This document shows, piece after piece, positions 9,001-18,900 of a DNA stretch of 64,000 bases (positions are counted from its first letter, which is position 1; each line of letters starts with the position of its first letter). The translations under genes and the position numbers were made by a program. The notes under the pieces are model-generated. The model was not told the origin of the DNA. It made no database searches and worked only from the letters and a program-made list of their open reading frames with translations. The DNA comes from JAGQOZ01 sp041399205 (GTDB taxonomy: Bacteria; Planctomycetota; Planctomycetia; Pirellulales; Pirellulaceae), in the NCBI GenBank assembly GCA_041399205.1, contig JAWKTK010000004.1:310001-374000 (forward strand), written 5' to 3'.

Positions 9001-9344
9001 GGATTTCCATCGACAAGTTGTTAAAGACGTTTGGCTTGGTGCGAGCTGATTTGCGAAACACCGACAAGGTGGATCATGCCATCCGCGAACTGGCGCAACG
9101 CATGCCGACATACATCACGTTGAAAGACGTCAAGAAACGCTGGGGACATGGCCAAGAAGACGTCTTTCCCGTTTCCCAGTTTGAAAAACTCTGGAGCGAC
9201 ATGACCGCGCTACCGGAAGTCGATTGTCGGTTTGTGGTGGTGCCTATGGTACGAGGCCAACAGATGAAGCACCAAGCTCAACTAGACGGTTGGGTCCGCG
9301 ACGGTTCCGCCAAGTATGTGGAACAGTTGTGTCAGTGGAGTTGA
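6006..9344 (+). CDS. fucokinase-like GHMP kinase fused to UDPGP-type sugar-1-phosphate nucleotidyltransferase
   Basis: Predicted bifunctional enzyme that phosphorylates a free sugar at C1 and then forms the nucleotide sugar. Residues 1-180 are an unknown helical region. Residues 185-560 form a GHMP kinase of the L-fucokinase type: GWSD (196-199) matching the GGW[ST]D motif 1, IPKGSRLAVST (319-329) as the phosphate loop, GGGWQD (375-380) as in fucokinases, and GGMAGGGMGF (535-544) as motif 3. Residues about 735-1112 form a UDPGP-like pyrophosphorylase opening LTLAAGIGSR (742-751), with a lysine (K760) in GVVKGLHPF. Bacteroides Fkp joins the same two activities, but with the pyrophosphorylase first; here the order is reversed. 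The sugar is unknown. Partner gene immediately upstream; no terminator between them. Confidence 0.82.
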   Translation: MLGTKNEIIEIIESNDDAIRNRSLDSVCRDASLDELLSHAATLDTFWRSTENLYDRVRALFFLSAIHRYYVPLHLEAQPIDLAAPLIPFESYQHLLARRFVEAIDDLLECQDTNGPSDGLSSALAEAYKDLAFQTLANQVRKSVRTVRGNQWMFRTGHPADHPLRIRKELLSKADDGSYPILRETTSVRMDFSHSGWSDIFFLGMDFPAGAQVINASVNLGVHNRDAQPTPPIETYLRVIDEPVLRLVSVDLKSHAVVRTIAEVFDFAADYLGLVKAAVIAAGIVPPGMEGCDQSIQDVLSRIVGPNLGLEIVSKVNDIPKGSRLAVSTNLLGSLISICMRATGQVTSLEGGCDEADRRIIAARAILGEWIGGSGGGWQDSGGVWPGIKLITGAEAQEGDPEAGISRGRLLPQHTVFSEEEVSAETRAKLQNSLVLVHGGMAQNVGPILEMVTEKYLLRSPQEWEARKDAIRILQDIRAALRTGDIRRVGQLTHENFFGPLQTIIPWCTNRYTQELVELAQAKYGEQFWGFWMLGGMAGGGMGFIFDPAIKPEAQEWMQEVMSATKKRMQTRLPFAMDPVVYDFEINDKGTWSELRHGKAARMPDEYYALLVPTWLQTARRNLSPLFRRELERLGEDMRDDGESRRRQTLIESVFPTSQSATEATNSLDELLAQFGFDRHLHEQVRTDLRSGRYGLAQNRLSANTSIQNVDAADITDARRGDLQQYRQAGEKLISEGQVAVLTLAAGIGSRWTEGAGVVKGLHPFCQLNGRHRSFLEVHLAKSRKVGQAYGSFMPHIITTGYMTHQPIADYLRHVENHHYPGQVLLSEGRYVGLRMVPMVRDLQFAWEEMPQQMLDEQQQKVRDSLRTALMSWARQTGEATDYRDNMPMQCLHPVGHWYEIPNLLRNGTLANLLDQQPQLNYLMLHNVDTLGATVDPCMLGYHQNSGGALTFEVIGRRLEDRGGGLAKVNGRVRLLEGLAMPREKDEFKLSYYNSMTTWISIDKLLKTFGLVRADLRNTDKVDHAIRELAQRMPTYITLKDVKKRWGHGQEDVFPVSQFEKLWSDMTALPEVDCRFVVVPMVRGQQMKHQAQLDGWVRDGSAKYVEQLCQWS

Positions 9345-9442
9345 TGCGGGATGCGGCCAACTGCGACGCGTTTCGCAATTCATCCAGCCACGTGCAAAAT
9401 CCTTCTGTGTTCAACGGACCAAAGGGCCAGCCAATTTCTCAG

Positions 9443-9497
9443 CCCAGGACAACGTCCTGGGAACGGTCCAAATTCCGCACCGTCGGGCCAACGGCCC
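9443..9497. repeat. pair of short palindromes (REP-like)
   Basis: CCCAGGAC-aac-GTCCTGGG (9443-9461) and GGGCC-aac-GGCCC (9485-9497) form two tight hairpins about 100-150 bp after the fusion-kinase stop. Planctomycete genomes carry many such AAC-loop palindromes. They may act as transcript ends, but no T-tract follows. Confidence 0.55.
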
Positions 9498-9947
9498 AAC
9501 CGCCTCCGCGTTTCTGATTTTTCCGCGGCAGCCCCTGGTGCGATTTAGAGGGGATGAATATCGGATAGTTAGTCAACCGTTCGTGGGTGGTACCAACCGG
9601 CAACCACCGGAAGAAAGTTAATTATGGAGACGAAATTCAAAAATGATGTCCCAAAACCTGGCGAATCTTGTGACGAGAATGACCGAACGTTTGATCAACG
9701 TGCGAATGCTCATCCCATCGCGATGAGCCCAACGAATCTGGCGTAATCTTCCACCGTTAACTTCCTTGGTCTCGCTTCGCTGCTTGCCAAATTGCTACAG
9801 CTTAATGAAACCGCTCGTTATGGTGGGAACTTTTTTAACGCCGATTACCACTCCTGGCTGGCCCAAGTAAAAAAACGATCGGTGACTATCTGCCAAAGGC
9901 TGCTATACTTGCACTTTTACGTCATCCTGGAAGTGGGAGTTTGCTTC

Positions 9948-9992
9948 ATGAAGTTTCAAGTCGAGTATCAACGCGATTTGAAGAAAGCATGA
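9948..9992 (+). other. 14-codon ORF with good RBS; frame continues past an in-frame TGA
   Basis: GGGAG (9935-9939) lies 8 nt before ATG 9948. The peptide is hydrophilic and stops at TGA 9990. The same frame stays open for 33 more codons of similar hydrophilic composition, to a second TGA at 10092. A TATACT at about 9904 could be a -10 box. This may be a remnant of a small gene or a leader peptide. Confidence 0.25.
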
Positions 9993-10103
9993 GGCACCGT
10001 TGAAGCCGAATCCGAAGAAGTTATTCACAAACGAAACTCAAAGCTCAAGGGAATTTCGCCAACGTCGATCGCTATTCGTCGCGGAAGCCACTGAAAAATT
10101 TTT

Positions 10104-10526
10104 ATGTACCCTACAGCAGTAAAAATGAGTGCCGTTCATGCGAGAAGAAATATCAATGAGCATCGCGAGAAAATAGTGGCAACGAGCAGCAGAATGCCAT
10201 GGGCCCTTGTTCTGCTTTTTGCCTTCATGGGCATTCATACTAGCGCGGCATTTCTCGCATTCTTAAGTCCCTTGGGAATTGTTTCGTCAAGGCATGTGCG
10301 GTGCCTCTGGCAGTTAAGAAGAATTGGCGAGAAAAACTGCTTCTGCGAGTCAGCCTTTGATAATCAATGTCAACAGATATTCTTACTCGGCACTAAATCA
10401 GTATTCGTTTTTCTGTCGCTGCACTTGTGGTTCATGATCCAACGGTCGCGACGCACCGAAAACTATAAGTTACCTGAGGAATTGTTGAAATTGGAGATAG
10501 TCTTACGAGCGAATCGCAAGATGTGA
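10104..10526 (+). CDS. doubtful 140-codon ORF with two hydrophobic segments
   Basis: The translation contains two possible membrane helices (around residues 32-60 and 92-110) and a charged tail, but no similarity to a known family that I can recognise. No Shine-Dalgarno precedes the ATG at 10104. It is the longest forward frame in an AT-rich region, so it could be chance. It is listed because nothing else covers this stretch. Confidence 0.22.
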   Translation: MYPTAVKMSAVHARRNINEHREKIVATSSRMPWALVLLFAFMGIHTSAAFLAFLSPLGIVSSRHVRCLWQLRRIGEKNCFCESAFDNQCQQIFLLGTKSVFVFLSLHLWFMIQRSRRTENYKLPEELLKLEIVLRANRKM

Positions 10527-11063
10527 CAGGTCGAAATCAATAGTCACTTGCAAATCCTGACGAAAAAATTGTTCTTTGTCTCTGTGGACCAGGCGAGACA
10601 ATTTGACTGTCGCACTTTCGAAAAGTGGGAGCGAAAAAGATATCGCCGATGTCCTTAGAATCGGTGCAAGAATCAAGTCTCGTTATTCATGAAGTCACAA
10701 TTTTTTATCTGCAATCTTGGCTCGACAACTTTGGCAACACTGCTCGGAAGAGGTCAAAAGCTTCTTAAAGCAAATTGAGAGTGGCGATAAGCCGTTAAAC
10801 GAATCAATTTCTTCAGAACTATCTGTTCGACTTTGGCAAGGTTCTCGATATCGCCGACGAAATTTGGCGACACTCAGTTTTTGAACAATGAGAATGTCAT
10901 TTGGGGCGCTCCAAACAAGGCCATTGAAGGCGGCATTCAAAATAGGCCACTGGAAGGCGGTTTGTCTGTGAGAATTTAGAGGACATCCAACTTTCTTGAC
11001 CTGTCTGGGCAGAGAATTGGAGAACTCTAAGGCTTTCCATTCGTGCCTGGCAACGACTATTCG

Positions 11064-11257
11064 CCTCCGGCTCTTGATTTTCCGTAGCATGGGCCCATGG
11101 CCCGTGTGTTTTGCGTCTTGTAGGTTAGTATAGGCAACGGGCCATGCTACGAGGTTCACACGGGCCATGTGAAGCGCATGCTACGAGGTTCATGACGGGC
11201 CATGGGCCCATGCTACGGGAAATCAAGAGGATGCTTCGGGAATCAAGAGGCGGAGGG
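11064..11257. repeat. complex inverted repeat (REP/MITE-like stem)
   Basis: The left arm at 11064-11106 (CCTCCGGCTCTTGATTTTCC, then GTAGCATGGGCCCATGGCCCGTG) is repeated inverted at 11194-11230 (acgggccatgggcccatgctacggg followed by AATCAAGAGG), and its outer part again at 11241-11257. Between the arms lie further copies of GGGCCATG and GCATGCTACGAGGTTCA. The whole block can fold into a long stem of about 35 bp with a loop of about 90 nt. No ORF inside looks coding. Confidence 0.7.
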
Positions 11258-11349
11258 AATCGAGCATCGGCTTGGACGCATCTTGCTGGTGCGAATTTCG
11301 GCCGCGTTCTTTCGACGGCAGGGGAGCCTTGGTTTCGACGCGTCGCTCT

Positions 11350-11415
11350 AACAACAAGGCTCGAAATCTAACCACAAAGCTCGACATCTAACTCTAACCA
11401 CAAACCTCGACATCC
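11350..11415. repeat. three copies of a 20-bp repeat
   Basis: Units at 11350-11369, 11370-11389 and 11396-11415 follow the consensus AACCACAAAGCTCGACATCT, with a 6-bp spacer before the last. No gene covers them. Confidence 0.6.
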
Positions 11416-11612
11416 AGCGGCACAAGCCCACAGGGGCGTAGCGACGGAATAAGAATCGCAAGATCTGAATCGATGGCAATACCAACTTTTGACAGCGCAG
11501 GCGAAGCGTGGATCCAAGCTCAAAATATGACAAAAGATGCCACCGTCATGTGCCGGCAGGAGCGACATTCTCGTTGGATCGAAGGGTATTGCAGGTGAGT
11601 TGTGTCAGCAAC

Positions 11613-12731
11613 TTACCGTGTCACAGTGAAGTTGACGAACAGGCCTTCTAGTAAGAGATCTTTGGACAGGCTGGCGTAGGCACCTTCGCGAACGTTGTCC
11701 ACAAACATGGAGCGTTCACCCACGTTGAACCATTTTATCATTTCGTAACCTAGGCCTACCGAAACATTGCGGCAGGTCCAGTTTAAACCAGCTGTAGCTT
11801 CCAGGCTGCCAACGGCTTCGTCATATTGGTCTCGCACGTCCACAATGCTGACCGTTTCGTCAATGTTGGATTCGGAAAAACGCATGTCGTGACGACCATA
11901 CGTCAATCCACCTGCCAGGCTGCCAAACAAAGAAAACCCTTTGGTCATGTGCCAAGTGCTTTGCGAACCCATTCGCAAGCCAAAACCGTCCATGTTAGTT
12001 TGGTCCCAGATGCGTCCGTTGTCGAAGTCTCGACCGTCGTAGCGCAAGTCCAGTTGCTGATCGATTTCGACCCAGCGAATTCCCGCAAACGTCGCGACCG
12101 AAGCAAAGCGATTTTGGAAGACAAAGCGTTCGGCTGTTAGATCAAATGTCTTGTAGTCAATGCTGCCAAACGCCGTGGCGGTTTCCGCTTCGTCACTGGT
12201 CCCTGATGGATGACTACGAGTAGCAAATAATTGGCCCACGCCGTCAGGTCGCTGAGCCAGCGCGGAACCATCAGTATCAAACATGGTGAATGCCGCGCGA
12301 ACTGTCCAGCCGGTCTTGGTGAGATGCGCCATCGCTAATCGAAATCCGGAATCTCGATCAAAGTCCAGGTTATGAATTTGCCCCTGGCCCAAGATTAGCG
12401 AACTGCCATCTTCTGTTACTGCATAATCGAGCCCTCGTTGCCGAGGCTTCCAGTACAGGCCGTCAAGTGATGCGGACCAGGTGGGACAAGCCAGTGGAGT
12501 CAATTCGCAAGTTTGGCAGTCAATGTTGACGCCGGAATGGACCGTGCCAGGCTGAGTTAAACGAGCGACCTGGCCTTCCAAGTATTCGATTCGTCCGTAT
12601 AGATCGCTGTGGTCCAGAACCGTCGCCACCGCTTCTTGGCTGGAGGCGTCGGGCGTCCATGCCAACACCGCGCAGAGCGCAGCGCAAACGACCAATAACG
12701 CTCGTTGGTGACACCCGTCAATTTTTGCCAT
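11613..12731 (-). CDS. outer-membrane beta-barrel protein, Lpg1974/Legionella_OMP-like
   Basis: Predicted porin-like protein of the outer membrane. The 372 residues begin with a signal peptide (hydrophobic 11-25, cleavage near ASSQ at about 31). A short coiled-coil follows (LYGRIEYLEGQVARL, 44-58), as in many planctomycete OMPs, then a Cys-containing linker and a C-terminal barrel of alternating amphipathic strands (GFRLAMAHLT, FGSIDYKTFDLTAERF, SVATFAGIRWVEI, FVNFTVTR at the very end). That pattern fits the Lpg1974/BBP7-type families common in Pirellulaceae. GGAG 8 nt before ATG 12731 supports the start. It lies just downstream of the giant gene on the same strand (257-bp gap) and may be co-transcribed. 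Confidence 0.72.
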   Translation of the reverse strand: MAKIDGCHQRALLVVCAALCAVLAWTPDASSQEAVATVLDHSDLYGRIEYLEGQVARLTQPGTVHSGVNIDCQTCELTPLACPTWSASLDGLYWKPRQRGLDYAVTEDGSSLILGQGQIHNLDFDRDSGFRLAMAHLTKTGWTVRAAFTMFDTDGSALAQRPDGVGQLFATRSHPSGTSDEAETATAFGSIDYKTFDLTAERFVFQNRFASVATFAGIRWVEIDQQLDLRYDGRDFDNGRIWDQTNMDGFGLRMGSQSTWHMTKGFSLFGSLAGGLTYGRHDMRFSESNIDETVSIVDVRDQYDEAVGSLEATAGLNWTCRNVSVGLGYEMIKWFNVGERSMFVDNVREGAYASLSKDLLLEGLFVNFTVTR

Positions 12732-12988
12732 GAACCGAGCTCCATCCCATTCCCATTGCTACGCTATTTGAAACGCAACAGCACCATCTACGGATTGCCT
12801 AAGTGATGTGCCACGCGAGTTGCTTAGTAGTGGTGTCGCGAATGTCATAGCGAAGACACATTGTCGTATGGACTCCATTCGACTTCACTCATCCCATGTC
12901 ATCAGCGGACCACCGCCATTAACGGTTTTCCACATTGTTTCTTTCTTAGTGACAGCAAATAAATGAATCACTTTGTGCAATCGTTTAT

Positions 12989-15900
12989 CTAGCCGCCAAA
13001 TTCGCCAATTAGGACATCTTGCCAAACAACTGCAGCGGACCATTGACCCCATTGTAAAATGTCGAACCGGCTGCCATCTGAAACGCCCACCAGCCACGCT
13101 CCGGCGCCGTTGCGCAAGACCAAGTCGTCACTGCCGTCTGAATTCATATCGCCTACGGTGACGACCAGCCAACCGACTGCCGAAGCCAAGTAAGCCCAGT
13201 TTTGGTTGACAAACGAAGTGCCGGTCGATTTGGCCAGCCAGACTCCCGCGCCCGCTCGACCCAAGATGTCGTCTTTGCCATCGCCGTCGAAGTCACCGAC
13301 TTGCACATCCAGCCAAGTTGCGCCTGTGGACCATTGTCCCCATTGTCGATTCACGAACGAAGTACCATTGGATTCGGCCAACCACCACGCCCCGTTCGCT
13401 CGACCTGCAATGTCGTCCAGGCCGTCGCCGTTGAAGTCGCCGACGTTGACATCCACCCAAGTGATGGCGGTGGACCATTGGCCCCAGCGTTCGTTCAAGA
13501 ATTGAGTGCCATTGGATTTGGCTACCCACCAGGCTCCGCCTGTGCGTCCGACAATGTCGTCATTGCCATCTCCGTTGACATCGGCAATCTGAACGAATTC
13601 CCACGTAACAGCATTGGACCAACGGCCGAATTTTTGGTTCGTAAAGCCGCTTCCGTTGGAAACGGCGACCCACCAATCCGCACCCGCTCGTCCCACCACG
13701 TCGTACAGCCCGTCTCCATTCACGTCGGCAGACATCACTGTGGTCCAATTAACCGCCGTGGACCAACCGCCCCAAGTCTCTGTGGCGTAGTTGCCGTTAT
13801 TCGAACGGTAGACGTACCACGTTCCATCGCCACGGCCTACCAAATCGTCTAGCCCATCACCATCGACGTCGGCAACGTGAACGTCTTGCCAAGTCACATT
13901 CGGCCAATTGCCCAGTTTCTGGTTGGCGAAGCTGTCGCCATCAGAAACGGCCAGCCAGACTTGTGTGCCTGTGCGACCGACGATATCCGAACCGGGACTG
14001 ATCGCTACGACAAAGGCCGACAGCGGCAACGCGAAATTGCCAACAGACGAATCCAGCGTCAACGCGGAACGTTTGACGGGGTCTTCATGGATGTCCACAA
14101 TCAGATTGTTTGTCCAGTCATTGGCCAGGGCAAACCATTGAGCTTCCAGGCGGTCCAGCCGAGCATCTTCCGCTCGATCCGAACTACCGGGCCGCACGTC
14201 ATTCGATCCCACAGTGTCAGAGACGGTGTTGTTGCCCGATCCGCCAAAGACAATATCATTTCCAGGGCCACCCAAGATGGTGTCGTCCTGATATTGACCC
14301 AAGAGGTAATCGTTGTCTTCTTCGCCTAGCAGAATGTCTTTGCCAATCAACGTGCTGGGGGCGGTTCTGGAATAATGTCCGTGCAGCTCAAATGCCGCTC
14401 GGTCTTGATATTCCACTCGGAAGTCGGGATCTGGTTCGTCAAAACGAACCGACGGAGTTTCGTACAGCTGCGTGACCGACACGCTGTCACTATCGCCCAG
14501 AATGTAATCATCGCCGAATCCACCGGACAAGGTATCGTTGCCCATAATCACGGCAATTTCCTGCGCCGCACCACCTCGTTGCCCAAACGACACATGTCGA
14601 TATAACGATTCTAGCGCATCGTAATCCAATTGATGATGGTTTGCTTCTAAGAAGTGCGCCACGTCGGTGGTTAGTTTGTTGATATCCTGCTGACGATTGC
14701 TGATTTCGGTCGAACCGACGGGCGTCTTTTCCAAGGCCAAGAACGAAAACTGTCCAAAGTCACCCACAATCAGATCGTCACCCAATTCGCCGGTGATGCC
14801 ATCGTTGCCAATGGAAATCCGGTGTTCAAAGTCCCACGGAATCATGGCCAACTGACCCGCCGTGAAATTGCGGTTCGCTTGATTGTGATTCGCCGTTACA
14901 TGACTATTGAGCTGCGAATTTCGCACAGCAAGCTGATTGTTCAGTTGCGTGGTAGTGCTGTTCCACACAGCCGCCGGAATGCCCGAATTCGATTGCAAGA
15001 GATCGAATTGAGCGTTGGTGGCAAAGCCGGTGACAATGGTGCCGTGATCGCCGACCAGCAAGTCTCCGTCATTTCCACCTGCCAGCGTATCATTGCCAAT
15101 CACCAAACGATGCAAGTCTGGCGTAGCCTGATTGGCGATGGGGCCAGCCGAGTTTGCGAGTAGTGTGTTGAGCGTCTGGAAGTGAGCTTCGAACAACACG
15201 TGTTCAAAGTCAACGGCAATCCGTTCCGCGTCTTTCAAGTAGTTGAATAAATCCAAAGAGACATTCGCCAGATCACCAGCAGAAACCGGCGCACCCGCCA
15301 CAAACGAACCTAGGATCAAGCCGTCGTCCCCGATGATGATATCGGTTCCGCTGCCACCCAGGATATTGTCGTTGGCCACGACCAGCGTGTAGGGATCGGC
15401 TTCGCCTTGTAACGAATGCTGCAAGTATTCTAGGTCCAACGTGAGCGATCCAGCCGTGTGCATTGCCAAATCGAACGAGTCTCGAACCGCTTGGTTCGCA
15501 TCCACAATGGTTTGAATGCCGGGCAGCAACGGCGAATAAACCGATCCGGTGTCACCCACAATCAGATCATCACCAGCTGCTCCGTCAATTTGATCACCGC
15601 CGGGCAGCATGTCCTTGTGATGAACCACATCTGCAATGACAGAAGCGAACGGTCGGACTTCATTTCCACCGGCGTTTTGCAAACTACCAATATCCAAAAG
15701 ATTGGTGAATTCTATTTGCGTATCGGAAACGACGTTGCCCCACAGATTTGGCAGATTGAATGGGTCATTCAGTTGCAATTCTTCTGGCAGCACGTGAATG
15801 GCGGGCGCTACAACACTGCCAAATTCGCCCAGCTGGAATGCACCGGCGACCGCCGCTTCCAGGCCAATAATTCGCACTCCATTGAAAATATGAGGCAGTT

Positions 15901-18900
15901 CGGTCTTGAATGGCATTTGATTGACGGCACCATCACCAAAGATTAAGTCGTCATGGTTGCCGCCGTTTAGAATGTCGCTGCCTCGCTGGCCAAAGATGAT
16001 GTCGTCGCCATCACCGCCCTGTAGATTGTCGTTGTTGGACGGTACTACATCCAGCAGCAACACGTCCGTATTCCACGCTCCATTGTCCTGGTTGTTCACC
16101 TTGTTGCCTTGCGAATCAAATTCGCCCGTCAGCAGCAGCATGTCCGATTCGATCAACTTGGCCGCTAGTTCTGGATCCAAGCTGCGAAGCGGAGTGCGAT
16201 CCATGTCGATTCGACCGCTGATGGTGGCCACTTCTTCCAAGAAGACATCTCGATGCCACGAGCCATTGTTGTTCGTTCTGGGCGAACCATCTTTGTTGAA
16301 GTCTCGAACCACATATCCCACGTCGGCAATTAAGACGTCGTTGCCGGCATTCCCTTGGATCGAATCATCGCCCAAGTCGCCGATTAATTCGTCGTCATTG
16401 TCGCCACCCAAGATCAGGTCGTTACCTCGCTGGCCGTGAATGATGTCTTCGCCGGCGTCGCCGTGTAGTTCGTCATCGCCTTGGATAAAGTCGATGTCGT
16501 CGAATCGCTGTAGGCTGCGAATCGCGTCGGCAAAGGGTGCGGGGTACTTTTCCCATTGATCGTCATGGCCTTCCAGCAATGTCCGAGTAATCTCGCCATT
16601 GTCGCCCAGAATCACGTCGGCACCTTCATTGCCGTGAATCGTGTCATCGCCATCCACGCCGTGCAGTACGTTATGACCGCCAATGATATCGTCGTCGCCT
16701 TCGTTGCCTTCAATCAGGTCGGCACCCTGCTGGCCAAAGATAAAGTCATCGCCCGCGTTGCCATAGATGGTGTCATCACCCGCTCCGTCCGCTGCCGTGA
16801 TAAACAACGAACGGACGTTCTTATCCACGGGCAGACTCATGTCGACCAGGCCATGGTCGCCCAGAATGACGTCGTGGTCATTGCCGCCAGACAGTAAATC
16901 GGCACCGGTTCCGCCCAGGATTATGTCGAAGTCGTCGTCGCCAAAGATTTGATCATCGTCTCCAATGGTCGGATTCGAACTGCTGATCACATCCAATGTC
17001 GATTCGTCCGCATCATTTACCAAATTGTCGATGTAGCCATTATCGCCGAACAAGATGTCTCGTCCTGCACCGCCGTAAATCGTGTCGCTGTGCGCTCCAC
17101 CCAACACGACATCTCGTCCCACACCCGCGTCCACGTAGTCGGTACCACCAATTGCAAAATCAGTGGTGGAAATATCAGTCATCAAGCCGCTATCGGCGTC
17201 AAAGTGTGCCACACCATTGTCACCCAGCACGGTGTCGTCGTCGGCACCGGCAGTAATTTCATCACTGGCCGCACCGCCAAAGATCACGTCGTTGCCGCCG
17301 CCGGTGCTAATGGTGTCATTACCACCTATACTCGGTTCGCTGGTCTGAATTTCCGTCAACGTGCCGTCGGGTGCAAACGTGGCGTTGCCGTTGTCACCCA
17401 GCACCACATCTTGCGAAATGTCGCCTGACGCATCGCTGCCGGAATCGATGTCATCCACGCCAAAACCGCCCATGACCACGTCGGGACCGTTGCCGGTCAC
17501 AATCGTGTCATCGCCGCCGGTGCCGGGAGTGGCGGTGGAAATGTAGGTCAAGACGCCGTCGACAAAGTCGGCAAAGCCATTGTCACCTACGACTAAGTCT
17601 CGGCTGCCATCCGTACCGGCATCAATGTCATCGCCGCCGGAACCACCCATGACCGTGTCAGAACCATCGGCGGCAAAGATGCGGTCGGCGCTGCCGTTTT
17701 CAGGGCTGGTGGTTTCGATGCGAACGATGACGCTTTCGCCATTCACGGACTGGAAGGTGGCTTGGCCGTTATCGCCAATGATCACGTCGGCCGCCGAATC
17801 CGTGCCAATCGGCGTACCGGAACGATTCGTATTGATGAAGTCCGCTCCGATACCACCCAGGATGACGTCCGGTCCTTCGCCTGCCAAGATCATGTCACTA
17901 TCGCCCGTATCGAAGACCGTGGTCGCAATCGAAGTCAGCACTTGGTTGATGTCAAACGAAGCGGTACCGTTGTCGCCAATGATGATATCTCGAGCGTCAT
18001 CGCTGCCGGCATCGATATCGTCTTGGCCCGAACCACCCAACACAATATCGTTTGCTTCGCCCGAATGAATCGTGTCGTTTCCAGCATGGGTTGGATCGGA
18101 GGTCGAAATCTGTCGCAACACGAATTCGCCCGAATCGACATCCACGACATCAAACGTGGCCACGCCATTGTCACCAATCACGATGTCATCACCTGGATCG
18201 GGAACAGGATTTAAAGCGATGGGACCATCGTAATTGATTAAGTCATTGCCAAAGCCACCGTACACCTGATCGTCGCCATCGCCGCCGCGAATGCGATCGT
18301 CACCACCGTTATCGGGGCTATAGGATCGAGCTTCCACGACATGGTCCGTCGTGTCAAACGGCAGTTTGCCTGCCAATAAGGTCACTCGGCCATGATCCCC
18401 AAACACAATGTCATTGCCGTTGCTGGCAATGATGATGTCGTCACCGGCTGTTTCGGAAACATCAATCGCAAAGCCTAACGCGCTGTCTTTGGTCGGCAGC
18501 GTGACGTTGAATCCAGAATCGCCGTAGATGTGATCCGAACCATTCAAGCCCCAGATTTCATCGTTGCCACTGCCGCCCGCCAAGTGATCGCCGGCTTGGC
18601 TTCCTCGAATGGTATCATTGCCCGAACCACCATACGCAATGATTCGCTCGGTAGCGGCCGACGCATCAATGGTGTCATTGCCCGGATTGTTGAATGCAAT
18701 GGCGTGGACACCAATTTCGCCCGAAGTACCGGTGTAACGTGTGCCTTCTTGTGACGTATCGCCGTAGACCACCAAACGAGCCGTCGAGCCGCCTCCGCCG
18801 GTGACGGTCACGGTATCGTCGCCTCCACCGCCGTGCACCACCGTGGTCGCGTTATCAGGCGTGCTTTCAATTGTCAGTTGGTCGTCACCTCGGCCCAGCA

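Larger units (their letters stand above)
9345..11612. other. 2.3-kb gene-poor, AT-richer region
   Basis: Between the fusion kinase and the outer-membrane protein gene. It holds the AAC-loop palindromes near 9443, a leader-like 14-codon ORF at 9948, one doubtful 140-codon ORF at 10104, and a complex inverted-repeat block at 11064-11257. By eye it is richer in A/T runs than its neighbours and contains no recognisable protein. It may be a decayed gene region or an old insertion. Confidence 0.5.

Noticed and set aside
10695..11168. 157-codon minus-strand ORF
   Set aside because: Its first part is a translation of the inverted-repeat block, and the rest shows no domain-like pattern.
11144..11371. 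75-codon plus-strand ORF
   Set aside because: Lies wholly in repeated sequence of the inverted-repeat block; low-complexity translation.
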